NCBI RefSeq assembly: GCF_002295105.1
Contig: NZ_NSGH01000001.1
Span: 124,001 to 188,000 of the forward strand
Direction: 5' to 3'
Origin: Salimicrobium humidisoli
GTDB lineage: Bacteria > Bacillota > Bacilli > Bacillales > Halobacillaceae
DNA: 64,000 nt
Positions 1 to 9,341 of the stretch are shown piece after piece. The notes under the pieces are model-generated. The model was not told where the DNA came from. It saw only the letters and a program-made list of their open reading frames with translations, and made no database searches. Position 1 is the stretch's first letter. Every line of letters begins with the position of its first letter. Position numbers and translations under genes: made by a program.

Positions 1-1047
1 CAGGATGAAGCGGCGTTCACACACCGTAAGAAGCTGGAACCTGTTCCGAAGCGGCGGGAGTTTCGCTGCTTCCTCAACGATGGCCCGGACCGGAATCCCT
101 TTGTCATACAGAACCGCAAAAGCGCTCAATAAATTGTATATATTATGCTCCCCGATAAAAGGGGTGTACACGTCAAAACGTTCCCCGTCGGCGTGCAGCA
201 CGAACCTTGATCCGTTCTCGTCGTAAGTGATCCGTTCTCCGTAGAAATCCGCCGCGGCATCGAGAAGACTGAACGTCCGTACCGGCTTCCCGAAATCTTT
301 CAAAGGCCGGAAGACAGGGGAGTCCAGAGAGAAAACGAGAGTACGGGCGGCCTCGGCAAGCTTCATTTTCGAGTTTAAGTAATGTTCGATCGTCTCATGA
401 TAATCCATATGGTCCCTGCTGAAATTCGTAAATACTCCCGTGTCCACCGGGATGAATTTCGTCCTTTCCTGATCCAGGGCGATGGACGTGGCCTCGTATA
501 CCATGGTCTGATAGGATTCGCTGTGGAAGTGGCTGATGATGCGGGCGAGTTCCGGGGCTTCGGGTGTCGTCGGCGTCGTTTTATTGTAATCCATAGGCTG
601 CAGGTCACTGGTCATTACACCTTCCGTACCGACAGACCCTGTCTTGAAGCCGAATCTGTTCAAAAGGGTGGAAATCATATAGGTTACTGTCGTCTTCCCG
701 TTCGTCCCCGTCACTCCGAAGAACTCCATTTCGTCGAAGGCGCTGTTATAGACGGTCCGGAGAAGGAGGGTGATCACGGGGGAGAGGTCGGATACGATGA
801 TGAACGTAACGCCGGGGTGGCTCTCCCTCTCCACGAGAAGAGACGGGTCCGTACCGATGACGCAGATCGCTCCGTTGGCGACAGCTTCGTCCACATAATC
901 CAGGCCGCTGCGCTTGCCGGATTTGCAGAAGAAGACGCCGTGTTCGTTCGGAACCGCGGAGTGAAGCGTGAACTGGCGGACCGGGAGAGTGAGAGGTCCG
1001 TAAGAATTTATGTAATAGGAATGTAGAAGTTCTGTGAGGTTGATCAT
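1..1047 (-). CDS. MurE-type UDP-MurNAc-tripeptide ligase (3' end beyond window)
   Basis: This is a Mur ligase that adds the third stem-peptide residue in peptidoglycan synthesis. The visible 349 residues contain the ATP-binding P-loop GVTGTNGKTT (residues 111-120), the TTPTTPE segment, the NFSRDHMDYH signature near residue 205 and an HNIYN motif, all typical of MurE. The C-terminal domain with the motif that separates diaminopimelate from lysine enzymes lies off the left edge, so the substrate is unknown. The N-terminal domain and the segment after HNIYN (PPLRNRFQLL) depart from the usual MurE sequence, and no other dcw cell-division gene is nearby. It may therefore be a secondary MurE-like enzyme. 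The ATG at 1047 is the first sensible start. Confidence 0.8.
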   Translation of the reverse strand, partial: MINLTELLHSYYINSYGPLTLPVRQFTLHSAVPNEHGVFFCKSGKRSGLDYVDEAVANGAICVIGTDPSLLVERESHPGVTFIIVSDLSPVITLLLRTVYNSAFDEMEFFGVTGTNGKTTVTYMISTLLNRFGFKTGSVGTEGVMTSDLQPMDYNKTTPTTPEAPELARIISHFHSESYQTMVYEATSIALDQERTKFIPVDTGVFTNFSRDHMDYHETIEHYLNSKMKLAEAARTLVFSLDSPVFRPLKDFGKPVRTFSLLDAAADFYGERITYDENGSRFVLHADGERFDVYTPFIGEHNIYNLLSAFAVLYDKGIPVRAIVEEAAKLPPLRNRFQLLTVCERRFIL

Positions 1048-1170
1048 AAGGGATGCCCTTTCTGTCTCGAAGAGTTAATAACTTTTAAGTACCCGTAAGG
1101 CCGGGCATTGAAACGGGGAAATGTGGTATGTTGAAAGAAGATATAATGATTTTGGAAAGGGAAGGATAGT

Positions 1171-2067
1171 ATGGGAGTGTTTGTGGAAGTGGTCCTGCCC
1201 GTCATCGCAGTATTTCTGGCAGGATATATCATTCAGAAAGCGGGTCGTCTGGATATACGCTCCGTTTCGACAGTAGGCATGTATATTATGCTTCCCTGTC
1301 TTGTATTCGAAACGTTTTATACGGCAGGCCTGAACCGGGACTACATTATGATGCTGGTGTTCGCCCTGCTTCTGTTATTCATTATGCTGATCATAAATAA
1401 AATCTATGCCTGGATAAAAGGGTACAGTACATCGACAGAAAGTGCGCTCATCCTCTCTACGGCTTTCATGAATTCCGGGAATTACGGGTCGCCGATCATC
1501 CTTTTTGCATTCGGGGAAGAGGGATTCATTTATGCAGTCTCCCTGATGGTACTGCACTCGATCATTATGAATTTCTTCGGCGTTTACTACGCAGCAAAGG
1601 GGCGGGCCGGCCTGAAAATGGCAGGGCTGTCTGTGTTGAAAATGCCCCCTACCTACGCCGTGCTGCTCGCGTTAGTGATGAAGTTCGGCGGGGTCTCTGT
1701 CGGAGGAAGCGTGATGGGGGCGATAGAACTTGTCGCTGCAGCCACCGTTCCGACGATTATGATCGTGCTCGGCATGCAGCTGGCCGAAATAAGCGTTACC
1801 TCCCTGGACTGGAAGAAGGTGTCGTACGCCTCTGTCCTTCGGCTTGTAGCATCCCCGGTGATAGCGTTCGCTCTGGTGGCGATTCTTCCCATGAGTAAAC
1901 TGATGGCCAGCGTACTGATCGTACAGGCAGCTATGCCGTCAGCGGCCACCACCACTATCTATGCCGTTCAGTTCGACGCAAAACCGGAGCTGGTTTCCGG
2001 AATTACACTCGTGACTACGCTGCTCAGTGTCATAACGATTCCTGCTCTCCTGATGTTTTACGTATAA
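1171..2067 (+). CDS. AEC-family permease (auxin efflux/malate carrier type)
   Basis: A 298-residue integral membrane protein made of about ten hydrophobic segments in two halves, with a polar loop near residues 80-100. This is the layout of the AEC (auxin efflux carrier) family, whose bacterial members export or import organic acids such as malate. The NSGNYGSP motif at the start of the fourth to fifth helix and the glycine/proline-broken helices are typical. The ATG follows a GGAAAGGGAAGG ribosome site. It is transcribed away from the MurE-like gene, and the substrate cannot be told from sequence. Confidence 0.85.
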   Translation: MGVFVEVVLPVIAVFLAGYIIQKAGRLDIRSVSTVGMYIMLPCLVFETFYTAGLNRDYIMMLVFALLLLFIMLIINKIYAWIKGYSTSTESALILSTAFMNSGNYGSPIILFAFGEEGFIYAVSLMVLHSIIMNFFGVYYAAKGRAGLKMAGLSVLKMPPTYAVLLALVMKFGGVSVGGSVMGAIELVAAATVPTIMIVLGMQLAEISVTSLDWKKVSYASVLRLVASPVIAFALVAILPMSKLMASVLIVQAAMPSAATTTIYAVQFDAKPELVSGITLVTTLLSVITIPALLMFYV

Positions 2068-2132
2068 GTTTCTGTTTTGAAAAAAAAGGGAAACTTCCAT
2101 GCAGTATCTATAAACGAAAAGAGGGGAAACGT

Positions 2133-2984
2133 ATGGGGAAGTCCATCCATTCGGATGAGCAGGTCAGAGAAGAGATAAAGCCCTTGATAAGAAGATCTGC
2201 CAGAATAGGTTATATGGCAAAAGGATGTGTCTATTTCATAGTGGGGGTCCTCGCTCTGCTTGCGGCTGCAGGTTTCGGCGGGAAAGCGACGGGAACGCCC
2301 GGTATGTTCCAGTCATTGGCTCGTATACCGCTTGGCAACATACTCGTCTGGCTGATGGGCCTCGGACTTTTCATGTACATAGGATGGGTACTCATAAAAT
2401 CGTTTCTCGATCCCAAAGGTGAAGGGAGAGGAGCAGGCGGCCTGATCAAACGGTTCGCCTACTTCATCAACGCAGGCATTTATACGGGACTGGCAGTGCA
2501 GGCTATCGGTATCGCGGTCAATGCCATCTCGGGCGGAGGCGGCTCGGGGAATACGCTGTCTGCAAAGCTGCTGCAGCAGCCTTTCGGAGCCTGGATTCTT
2601 GGCGGAATAGGGGCCGGTGTTATCGGCTATGGTATTTATGAAATCACAAGCGGTCTGACACAACGGTTCATGAAAGCGTTCCTGATCGGGGATATGGACT
2701 ATCATGAGAGGAAAATAGCCAAAAATACGGGAACTGCAGGGCTCGTCTCCCGTGGTACCGTCCTTGGACTGATCGGTTTCTTCTTTATAAGGACCGCTCT
2801 GAGTCACGATCCGGGGCAGGCCAAAGGGCTGGACGGGGCGCTTTCGGAAATCGCCTCCCAGCCGTTCGGACGCTGGATTCTCGGTTTTGTTTCGGCAGGT
2901 CTCATCCTGTACGGTATTTATCAAATAACCCGGGGCAGATATGAACATATGCAGTTCGGGAAGAAAGAGAGGGAAAAATCATGA
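2133..2984 (+). CDS. DUF1206 membrane protein
   Basis: A 283-residue membrane protein built from three repeats of about 75-90 residues, each with two hydrophobic helices and the pattern GYxAKGxxYxxxG followed by QPFGxWxLG (for example GYMAKGCVYFIVG near residue 28; QQPFGAWILG and QPFGRWILG later). This is the DUF1206 repeat, whose function is unknown. The stop codon overlaps the start of the following lipid kinase by four bases, so the two are probably cotranslated. That suggests, without proving, a membrane-lipid context. Confidence 0.85.
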   Translation: MGKSIHSDEQVREEIKPLIRRSARIGYMAKGCVYFIVGVLALLAAAGFGGKATGTPGMFQSLARIPLGNILVWLMGLGLFMYIGWVLIKSFLDPKGEGRGAGGLIKRFAYFINAGIYTGLAVQAIGIAVNAISGGGGSGNTLSAKLLQQPFGAWILGGIGAGVIGYGIYEITSGLTQRFMKAFLIGDMDYHERKIAKNTGTAGLVSRGTVLGLIGFFFIRTALSHDPGQAKGLDGALSEIASQPFGRWILGFVSAGLILYGIYQITRGRYEHMQFGKKEREKS

Positions 2985-3871
2985 CGAAAGCAATGTTGAT
3001 CATCAATCCTTCTTCCGGTCAGGAAAAAGGGCTGAAGTTTGAAGAGGAAGCAACAGCTGCACTGAAAAAGCAACACGAAGAAGTTACCGTGAAATATACG
3101 GAAGGGGCGGGGGATGCCACCCGGTTTGCGGAGGAAGCGTCTTTCGGGAAATATGACGCCCTCGTCTCCATGGGAGGTGACGGTACAATCAACGAGAGTA
3201 TCAACGGTCTGGCGGAGAAAGATCACAAGCCCGTGTTCGGGTTCGTGCCGCTCGGAACTGTCAACGATTTCGCGAGAGCTCTCGGCATTCCGATGGATGA
3301 GAAGAAAGCTATCGGTATTCTGGAAACAGCCAATTCCCGGTCCGTCGATATCGGCAAAATTGCCGGCGAACGTTATTTCATGAACGTCCTGGCCGTCGGT
3401 GCTATCGCCGAGGCTGTGTATCAGGTGTCGCCGGAACAAAAATCCAAATTCGGGCCCCTCGCCTATTTGATCGAAGGAGCTCGTGCTCTTAAGGACGAGA
3501 CTCCTTTCGACCTGTCGATTGATTACGACGGAAAAAAATGGGAAGGTAAGGCTTATCTAGTCCTCACAGCTCTGACGAATTCCGTCGGAGGAATCGAATC
3601 TTTCGCACGACACGCGGATGTAAACGACGGAGCGTTCCACGTATTCATTCTGAAAGAGTTTTCCCTGCCGAAAGTGGTTCAGCTCATCCCCGATCTGTTC
3701 AAGGGAGAACTTAAGAGTAATGAACAGGTGGAATACTTCACCGCCACCGACATGAAAGTCGATACATCGCTCGACCTCGTCGTAAATATAGATGGGGACG
3801 AAGGGGTGGAACTGCCGTTTGAAGCACGCCTGCTTCATAACGAACTGAACGTTTACGTGCCGGAGGAATAG
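2981..3871 (+). CDS. YegS/BmrU-family lipid kinase
   Basis: A 296-residue soluble kinase of the diacylglycerol/sphingosine kinase fold. The nucleotide-binding motif GGDGTINE lies near residues 66-73, PLGTVNDFARALG follows near residue 89, and the N-terminal IINPSSG strand is also standard. Family members phosphorylate diacylglycerol or related lipids at the membrane inner face. In Bacillus, DgkB of this family returns diacylglycerol to phosphatidate. The start overlaps the DUF1206 stop (ATGA arrangement). I do not assign dgkB because several paralogues usually exist. Confidence 0.85.
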   Translation: MTKAMLIINPSSGQEKGLKFEEEATAALKKQHEEVTVKYTEGAGDATRFAEEASFGKYDALVSMGGDGTINESINGLAEKDHKPVFGFVPLGTVNDFARALGIPMDEKKAIGILETANSRSVDIGKIAGERYFMNVLAVGAIAEAVYQVSPEQKSKFGPLAYLIEGARALKDETPFDLSIDYDGKKWEGKAYLVLTALTNSVGGIESFARHADVNDGAFHVFILKEFSLPKVVQLIPDLFKGELKSNEQVEYFTATDMKVDTSLDLVVNIDGDEGVELPFEARLLHNELNVYVPEE

Positions 3872-3969
3872 CCCGAACCTGTGTAAGAAAAATAAGAATT
3901 TAAGCTGTCACAGCTCTTTTCCTATGTTAAAATAGTGCTTAAAATTCGGTTTCAGAAAAGGATGGGGCT

Positions 3970-5250
3970 ATGAGCGTAAATAAAAGCGAGGGTCAAGTTA
4001 TGGATAAATTGGTGACGGGAGAAGATATTCGCAAAGCTGCCAAAACTGTGGAAGAAGCAGCGATACGTTCTCCATTACTTAAAGATGAAGTGCTTTCCGC
4101 CCGCTATGACTGCAACGTCTACTTGAAAAGAGAAGATCTGCAGCCGGTGCGGTCGTTTAAAATACGCGGGGCATATAACCACATCAAAAACCTGGGTGAT
4201 GATGCCCGTGAAAAAGGTGTAGTGTGTGCCAGTGCCGGCAACCATGCTCAAGGGGTTGCACTTTCCTGCCAGAAGCTCGGCATCAGAGGGAAAGTGTTCA
4301 TGCCGACGACTACGCCGAAACAGAAGATTTCCCAGGTTTCTTTCTTCGGGGATAAATGGGTGGACATCGTTATAACCGGCGACTCTTTCGACGATGCATA
4401 TAAAGAAGCCCATAAAGCGTGCGAAGAAGAAGGGATGACATTTGTGCACCCTTTCGATGACAAGCGGACTATTGCAGGCCAGGGAACCGTCGGGAAAGAA
4501 ATCATAGAGGACATGGACGAGCCGATCTCCCACGTGTTCATGAGTGTAGGCGGAGGCGGTCTTTCCGCCGGAGTCGGCACGTACGTGAAAGAGAATTCCC
4601 CCGGAACGAAAATCATCGGTGTGGAGCCGGAAGGGGCGCCTTCCATGAAGACGTCTCTCGACAGCGGGAAGGTAGAAACGCTCGATTGGATCGATAAATT
4701 TGTCGACGGGGCTTCTGTGGCCCGGGTCGGTGAACTCACTTTCCAGATTGCCCGGCAGGTTATGGAAGATGTCGTATGCGTTCCGGAAGGGAAGGTATGT
4801 ACGACCATTCTGAACCTTTATAACGAAAACGCGATTATCGCGGAACCTGCAGGCGCTCTTTCGGTAACGGCTCTCGATTTCTACCGGGAAGAGATTAAAG
4901 GGAAAACGATTGTGTGCGTCATCAGCGGAGGGAACAACGATATTTCCAGAATGCAGGAAATGAAAGAACGTTCCCTCATCTACGAAGGACTGAAGCACTA
5001 CTTTATCGTAAACTTCCCGCAGCGGACCGGTTCCCTCAAAGAATTCGTGTTTAACGTACTCGGTGACACAGAGGACATCACCCGGTTTGAATACACGAAA
5101 AAGAACAACCGTGAAAAAGGACCGGTTCTTGTCGGTATTGAACTGAAGCAGTGCGAAGACTACCACGGACTTATCCGGCGTATGGAAGAAAATGGATTCA
5201 CGTATACGGAGCTGAACAAAAATCAGGAACTGTTCAATCTTTTAGTGTGA
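3970..5250 (+). CDS. ilvA: threonine ammonia-lyase (biosynthetic threonine dehydratase)
   Basis: This PLP enzyme deaminates threonine to 2-oxobutanoate, the first step of isoleucine synthesis. The PLP lysine is in SFKIRGAYNH, the phosphate loop is SVGGGGLSAG, and SAGNHAQGVA and the serine-type SGGNND segment are present. The final ~85 residues form an ACT-like regulatory domain (FPQRTGSLKEF), as in the ~422-residue Bacillus IlvA. The ATG at 3970 has AAAGGA seven bases upstream. An in-frame ATG at 4000 is an alternative start. The gene stands alone and is closed by a clear terminator. Confidence 0.93.
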   Translation: MSVNKSEGQVMDKLVTGEDIRKAAKTVEEAAIRSPLLKDEVLSARYDCNVYLKREDLQPVRSFKIRGAYNHIKNLGDDAREKGVVCASAGNHAQGVALSCQKLGIRGKVFMPTTTPKQKISQVSFFGDKWVDIVITGDSFDDAYKEAHKACEEEGMTFVHPFDDKRTIAGQGTVGKEIIEDMDEPISHVFMSVGGGGLSAGVGTYVKENSPGTKIIGVEPEGAPSMKTSLDSGKVETLDWIDKFVDGASVARVGELTFQIARQVMEDVVCVPEGKVCTTILNLYNENAIIAEPAGALSVTALDFYREEIKGKTIVCVISGGNNDISRMQEMKERSLIYEGLKHYFIVNFPQRTGSLKEFVFNVLGDTEDITRFEYTKKNNREKGPVLVGIELKQCEDYHGLIRRMEENGFTYTELNKNQELFNLLV

Positions 5251-5265
5251 CAAAGCCAAACGGAG

Positions 5266-5301
5266 AAAGACTTTCTCTTTTCACCAGAGAAAGTCTTTTT
5301 T
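5266..5301 (+). terminator. intrinsic terminator of ilvA
   Basis: A 13-bp perfect inverted repeat (AAAGACTTTCTCT and AGAGAAAGTCTTT) with a short loop is followed by a T run just after the ilvA stop. Confidence 0.85.
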
Positions 5302-5378
5302 GCGTAAAAGCCTCATCTTTGTGATAATGGAAACGACAAAGACAAAAGAGATGTTTTTGACAGACGGAGGGGCAAGTA

Positions 5379-5948
5379 ATGATTGAAATTAAAGGTGAGA
5401 AGACTATTCTGCGTGAACCTTACAAAGAAGATATAGATGTGCTCTATTACTGGCAGTTTGAAGAGGAGGAACAGGCCTCAAGAGACTGGAACGGTCCGTA
5501 CATTCCCGAACAGCACGCAACGAAAGAGGAATTCTACGAAAGTTGGGAACAGCAGTATTATATTATGGAAGGCGTGCCGAGCTCCCTCGTTATTGAAATA
5601 GACGACACAGTTGTCGGAGCTGTCGGTTCGTACTGGGTCGATCCGAATACGGACTGGCTGGAAACGGGAATCGTCATTTATGATAAACACTACTGGAATG
5701 GCGGGTACGGTTCGGAAGCGTACCAGCACTGGATCGATTATCTGTTCGAAGCGACCGGACTGCACCGGCTCGGTTTAAGTACCTGGTCCGGGAATTCCCG
5801 TATGATCCACGTCGGGGAAAAAGTGGGCATGCTTGAAGAGGCCCGCGTCCGTGAGGCCCGGAAAGTGGACGGAGAATTCTTTGATGCGGTGAAAATGGGT
5901 ATTATGCGCAGCGAATGGCAGAAGACCAGAGGTAAAAGTCCTTCCTGA
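5379..5948 (+). CDS. GNAT N-acetyltransferase, RimJ/RimL type
   Basis: A 189-residue acetyl-CoA-dependent acetyltransferase. The N-terminus (TILREPYKEDID) and the later acetyl-CoA loop (YWNGGYGSEAY) followed by NSRMIHVGEKVGM are the layout of RimJ/RimL-like enzymes that acetylate amino groups of proteins or small molecules. The substrate is unknown. An AGACGGAGGGG ribosome site precedes the ATG. It is monocistronic between two terminator-like hairpins. Confidence 0.85.
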   Translation: MIEIKGEKTILREPYKEDIDVLYYWQFEEEEQASRDWNGPYIPEQHATKEEFYESWEQQYYIMEGVPSSLVIEIDDTVVGAVGSYWVDPNTDWLETGIVIYDKHYWNGGYGSEAYQHWIDYLFEATGLHRLGLSTWSGNSRMIHVGEKVGMLEEARVREARKVDGEFFDAVKMGIMRSEWQKTRGKSPS

Positions 5949-5971
5949 AGGCCTTGTCTCTGGCCTTTTTT
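5948..5971 (+). terminator. short terminator-like hairpin after the GNAT gene
   Basis: AAGGCC pairs with GGCCTT across an eight-base loop and runs into five further T's. The stem starts at the last base of the stop codon. The stem is short, so the call is moderate. Confidence 0.55.
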
Positions 5972-6000
5972 ATATCGGGAAAGAAAAAGGGGGATTGCAT

Positions 6001-6663
6001 ATGCAGGTGACTATAAGCTACTTGTATAAAGTGCCGAAGGGGCCGGTCATCACCTGTTTTACGGAGGAGATGAGTATTGAGACGGCCCTTGAGCTGGAAG
6101 CGGATCTTCAGAAAGTGGGTCGTGTCCGTGAAATAGTCTTTCAGAATAGCAACGGGGAAAGATTTTTGCGTAAGGAACTTAAGGCATTTATTGAGACGAT
6201 ACAAACCGAGCCGCACGATGTTCACGTCTATTTTGACGGTGGGTATGAAACGGAAGACGGACGGGCGGGGCTCGGCTGTGCGATATATTACGAAAAAAGC
6301 GGGGAGATGTACCGCGTCCGGAAAAACGCCCTCGTGGACGAGCTGACTTCAAGCAATGAGGCTGAGTATGCAGCGCTGCACCTGGCCGTCCAGGAACTGG
6401 TTATGCTCGGAATACGTTACCAGCCGATCCGCATAAAAGGGGACTCACGTCTTGTGATCAATCAGATGAAAGAAGAGTGGGCGTGTTACGATCCGGTTTT
6501 TCTGAGCTGGGCGGACCGTATTGACGCCAGGCTGGCAGAAAGCGGGCTGGAAGCGACCTACATCCATGTCCCCCGGAAGGAAAACTGCGAAGCCGATCGT
6601 CTCGCCACACAGGCACTCGAGGGCATCGAAATTGAAAGTCATATAATGATCGAGCAGCCATAA
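6001..6663 (+). CDS. RNase H-like (reverse-transcriptase-like) protein
   Basis: A 220-residue protein with a type I RNase H fold in its C-terminal two thirds. The four metal-binding acidic residues are all visible: D79 in VYFDGG, E122 in SNEAEY, D148 in IKGDSR and D199 in ENCEADR. The enzyme should therefore be able to cut RNA in RNA-DNA hybrids. The first ~70 residues are a separate small domain, as in Bacillus YpeP-like proteins. I prefer the ATG at 6001 to the upstream TTG at 5995, because AAAGGGGG lies seven bases before the ATG. Confidence 0.8.
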   Translation: MQVTISYLYKVPKGPVITCFTEEMSIETALELEADLQKVGRVREIVFQNSNGERFLRKELKAFIETIQTEPHDVHVYFDGGYETEDGRAGLGCAIYYEKSGEMYRVRKNALVDELTSSNEAEYAALHLAVQELVMLGIRYQPIRIKGDSRLVINQMKEEWACYDPVFLSWADRIDARLAESGLEATYIHVPRKENCEADRLATQALEGIEIESHIMIEQP

Positions 6664-6799
6664 GCTCGGAGTATTTTTATGAAAAATGTGTTAAACATCC
6701 ATTATTTCCCCGGAAATACTTTGTAACCGAAGGCCCGGTGGTGATATAGTGAAAACTGGATGCGAGTGAGAAGACCGGCATCCGGAGGGGGGAGAGAGG

Positions 6800-7501
6800 A
6801 TGGGAAAGAACGCGGACACTTTTTTAAGTGCCTATAACCGGATCGATCAGCATCTGAATCGCTGGAAAGAAACAGAGGATTATATCCCTTTCGCTTCACT
6901 GGTCAATTACTTCAGTAAACGAAATGCGGTAGTCAAGCGGTTTCAAAACGATCTGCTGGAATTTGCCGAACTGCGCAATGCAATCGTACATAACAGAGTT
7001 ATGCCCAATTATATTATTGCGGAACCGCATGAAAAAACGGTAGAGCATATTTTGAACATTGAAGCGGAACTTACCAGACCGAAACTAGTCATACCGGCTT
7101 TCAGCAGATATGTTCAGACTTTCCATCTGGACGATACTCTCGCTTCCCTTCTTGCAATCGTGAAGGAGAAGGAATTTTCCCAGTTTCCCGTATACGGAAA
7201 CAACGGCTTCAAAGGACTTTTGACGCCGCGGGGGATTACTCAATGGTTATCCTCCCATATTAACGAGGAGCATCTGAATCTGAACGGAACGACGATCGGG
7301 GAAGTGCTGGCTGTAGAAGTCCGTAAAGATCACTACAAATTCATAAGCCGTAAAACGACCGTGCACCAGGCTGTGGATATGATGAAAGGGAACCCTTCGA
7401 GCAGTTTCCGGCCGGAAGCGATTCTCATTACCGAGAACGGCACTCCGGATGAGAAACTTCTCGGTATCATCACCCCGCATCACATTATCGGGGAATCGTA
7501 A
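6800..7501 (+). CDS. CBS-domain protein with HEPN-like N-terminal domain
   Basis: A 233-residue protein. Residues ~95-230 form a pair of CBS domains (FSQFPVYGNNGFKGLLT, then EAILITENGTPDEKLLGIIT), which usually bind adenine nucleotides. Residues 1-90 are helical and contain ELRNAIVHNR, an R-x4-H motif of the kind seen in HEPN domains. No catalytic partner or nucleotidyltransferase lies beside it. Function is unknown, and a nucleotide-sensing role is an inference from the CBS pair. The ATG follows GGAGGGGGGAGAGG. A terminator follows the gene. Confidence 0.7.
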   Translation: MGKNADTFLSAYNRIDQHLNRWKETEDYIPFASLVNYFSKRNAVVKRFQNDLLEFAELRNAIVHNRVMPNYIIAEPHEKTVEHILNIEAELTRPKLVIPAFSRYVQTFHLDDTLASLLAIVKEKEFSQFPVYGNNGFKGLLTPRGITQWLSSHINEEHLNLNGTTIGEVLAVEVRKDHYKFISRKTTVHQAVDMMKGNPSSSFRPEAILITENGTPDEKLLGIITPHHIIGES

Positions 7502-7546
7502 ACAGGGAAGAGGTGTTCTTTCATGCAGCCTCTCTCCTGTTTTTTC
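7502..7546 (+). terminator. intrinsic terminator of the CBS gene
   Basis: ACAGG..AGAGG pairs with CCTCT..CCTGT (a two-base internal mismatch), followed directly by TTTTTC. Confidence 0.7.
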
Positions 7547-7657
7547 GATTTTATTTTGACAGCGGTTACATATCGCGCGTGTTCCTTCAGGGATGGGTAA
7601 CATAAAAGTTGAGCAATATACCAAAATACGTCAGCTACAAAGAAAGGAGGGGCTTTT

Positions 7658-9229
7658 ATGCTTCTATTAACTGCTTCGGCAGCAGTCATACTTCCGTTTT
7701 TATTTTTGGTGGTATTTCGTATGGCTGCAAAAAAAGGAATGGCATACAGTGCGGTACTTGTGCTTCTGCTCGCCTATACCATATGGGGGATGAACGGAAA
7801 AGTGATTGCTGCCTCGGTACTCGAAGGAGGTCATAAAGCTTTAACCATTCTGTTCATTCTCTTCGGAGCAATTGTACTTTTGAATACTTTGCGGAGGACG
7901 GGGGCGGTCGACCGTATCAATCAGGGATTCCGCAATATTTCACCTGACATGAGAGTGCAGGCGGTCATCGTGGCGTTTCTGTTCGGTTCCCTGCTAGAGG
8001 GAGCGGCAGGGTTCGGTACGCCGGCAGCGGTTACCGGGCCTTTACTTGTGGCTCTCGGGTTCAATCCTCTTGCAGCTGCCACACTCGCTCTTGTGGCGGA
8101 CAGTGCAGCCGTACCGTTCGGAGCCGTCGGAACGCCGCTGCAGGTGGGTCTCAGCAACCTGCCCGGTGCGGACGGAACGTTATATAATGAAGTGGCTGTA
8201 AGAATTACGCAGATCGATATGTTCACCGGATCTTTTGTGCCTCTGGTTCTCGTTGTGCTGCTTACGATGTTCTTCGGTAAGAACAGGAACTGGAAGGATG
8301 TGCTTGAGATAGCCCCCTGGGCTCTTGTCGTCGGTTTCGTTTATACGTCGTCCGCATTATTATACGCTACGCTGTTCGGTTTCGAGTTTGTAGCTATTCT
8401 TGCTGCTCTGACAGGTCTTCTGACCGCTTCGGTTACGGCCGGGAAAGGGTGGCTTCTACCGAAAAGAGTGTGGATGGATGCCAAGCAGGAGGGGACTGAA
8501 GAGAAGACTTCGGACGTCTCTCTCGTTGCTGCCTGGGCCCCGTACGTCCTCATCGTAGTGTTATTGTTACTGACGCGGATCGTGCCGGTCGTGAGAGATG
8601 CAGCGCAGACGTGGATCGATGCGACGTGGCCGGATATTCTGGGAGTGGAAGGGATTACGTCCGCCTGGGAGGTTCTCTATTCTCCGGGAAGCGTACTTGT
8701 GCTGGCTACTATAGCGTCCGTGTTCATTCAGAGGAAACCGTTCCGTCACTTTCTGGATGCTTCCCGGGAGTCGTTGTTCTCCATGAAAGATGCCGCTCTT
8801 GCTCTTTTTGCGACACTTGCACTCGTCCAGGTATTCTCCAATTCCGGCATGAATACGTCAGATCTTGTCAGTATGCCGCAGTACATTGCAGGTTTTCTGT
8901 CCGAAAACCTTGGATTCATGTGGCTGATTGTAGCACCGTTCCTTGGGGAAATCGGTTCCTTCATCACCGGAAGTGCAACGGTCTCCACCCTTACGTTTTC
9001 CCCGGTCCAGTTCAATATCGCCGAGCAGGCCGGCCTCGGCATGCGTACGGTACTGGCCCTGCAGCTTCTCGGAGCGGCAGCGGGTAACATGATCTGCGTA
9101 CATAACGTAGTAGCTGCCGGAACCGTTGTCGGTCTTTCCGGGAAGGAAGGGGAAATCATCCGTAAGACAGCTATCCCTGCCCTGCTGTATGGACTGATGA
9201 CGGGCGTCGTCGCTTACCTGCTCTTTTAA
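7658..9229 (+). CDS. L-lactate permease family transporter
   Basis: A 523-residue polytopic membrane protein of the LctP family, which imports lactate (often also glycolate) with protons. Family hallmarks visible are the [14 protein letters not shown] helix, the [13 protein letters not shown] loop near residue 115, [12 protein letters not shown] near residue 150, and the C-terminal [18 protein letters not shown] and [12 protein letters not shown] segments. Length matches the family. AAAGGAGGGG lies seven bases before the ATG. It is monocistronic with a strong terminator, and no lactate dehydrogenase is adjacent. Confidence 0.93.
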   Translation: MLLLTASAAVILPFLFLVVFRMAAKKGMAYSAVLVLLLAYTIWGMNGKVIAASVLEGGHKALTILFILFGAIVLLNTLRRTGAVDRINQGFRNISPDMRVQAVIVAFLFGSLLEGAAGFGTPAAVTGPLLVALGFNPLAAATLALVADSAAVPFGAVGTPLQVGLSNLPGADGTLYNEVAVRITQIDMFTGSFVPLVLVVLLTMFFGKNRNWKDVLEIAPWALVVGFVYTSSALLYATLFGFEFVAILAALTGLLTASVTAGKGWLLPKRVWMDAKQEGTEEKTSDVSLVAAWAPYVLIVVLLLLTRIVPVVRDAAQTWIDATWPDILGVEGITSAWEVLYSPGSVLVLATIASVFIQRKPFRHFLDASRESLFSMKDAALALFATLALVQVFSNSGMNTSDLVSMPQYIAGFLSENLGFMWLIVAPFLGEIGSFITGSATVSTLTFSPVQFNIAEQAGLGMRTVLALQLLGAAAGNMICVHNVVAAGTVVGLSGKEGEIIRKTAIPALLYGLMTGVVAYLLF

Positions 9230-9256
9230 CTGTTCCACACATCGGGCCAATAATCG

Positions 9257-9306
9257 AAAAGACACAACTGCACCGGGTAGACTTCGGTAGAGTTGTGTCT
9301 TTTTTT
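9257..9306. terminator. bidirectional terminator between lactate permease and gpx
   Basis: AAAAGACACAACT pairs with AGTTGTGTCTTTT. T-rich flanks on both strands allow it to serve both converging genes. Confidence 0.85.
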
Positions 9307-9341
9307 CTGGTGTTCATTCAGTTCTTTGGATTATAAGGCGA

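Noticed and set aside
4075-5166. 363-residue open frame antisense to ilvA
   Set aside because: It is an exact shadow of a well-conserved gene, lacks a ribosome site and has no recognisable domain.
5784-5800. GGGAATTCCC palindrome as an NreC-like site
   Set aside because: It lies inside a GNAT coding region far from any promoter and has the wrong flanking bases (C and G).
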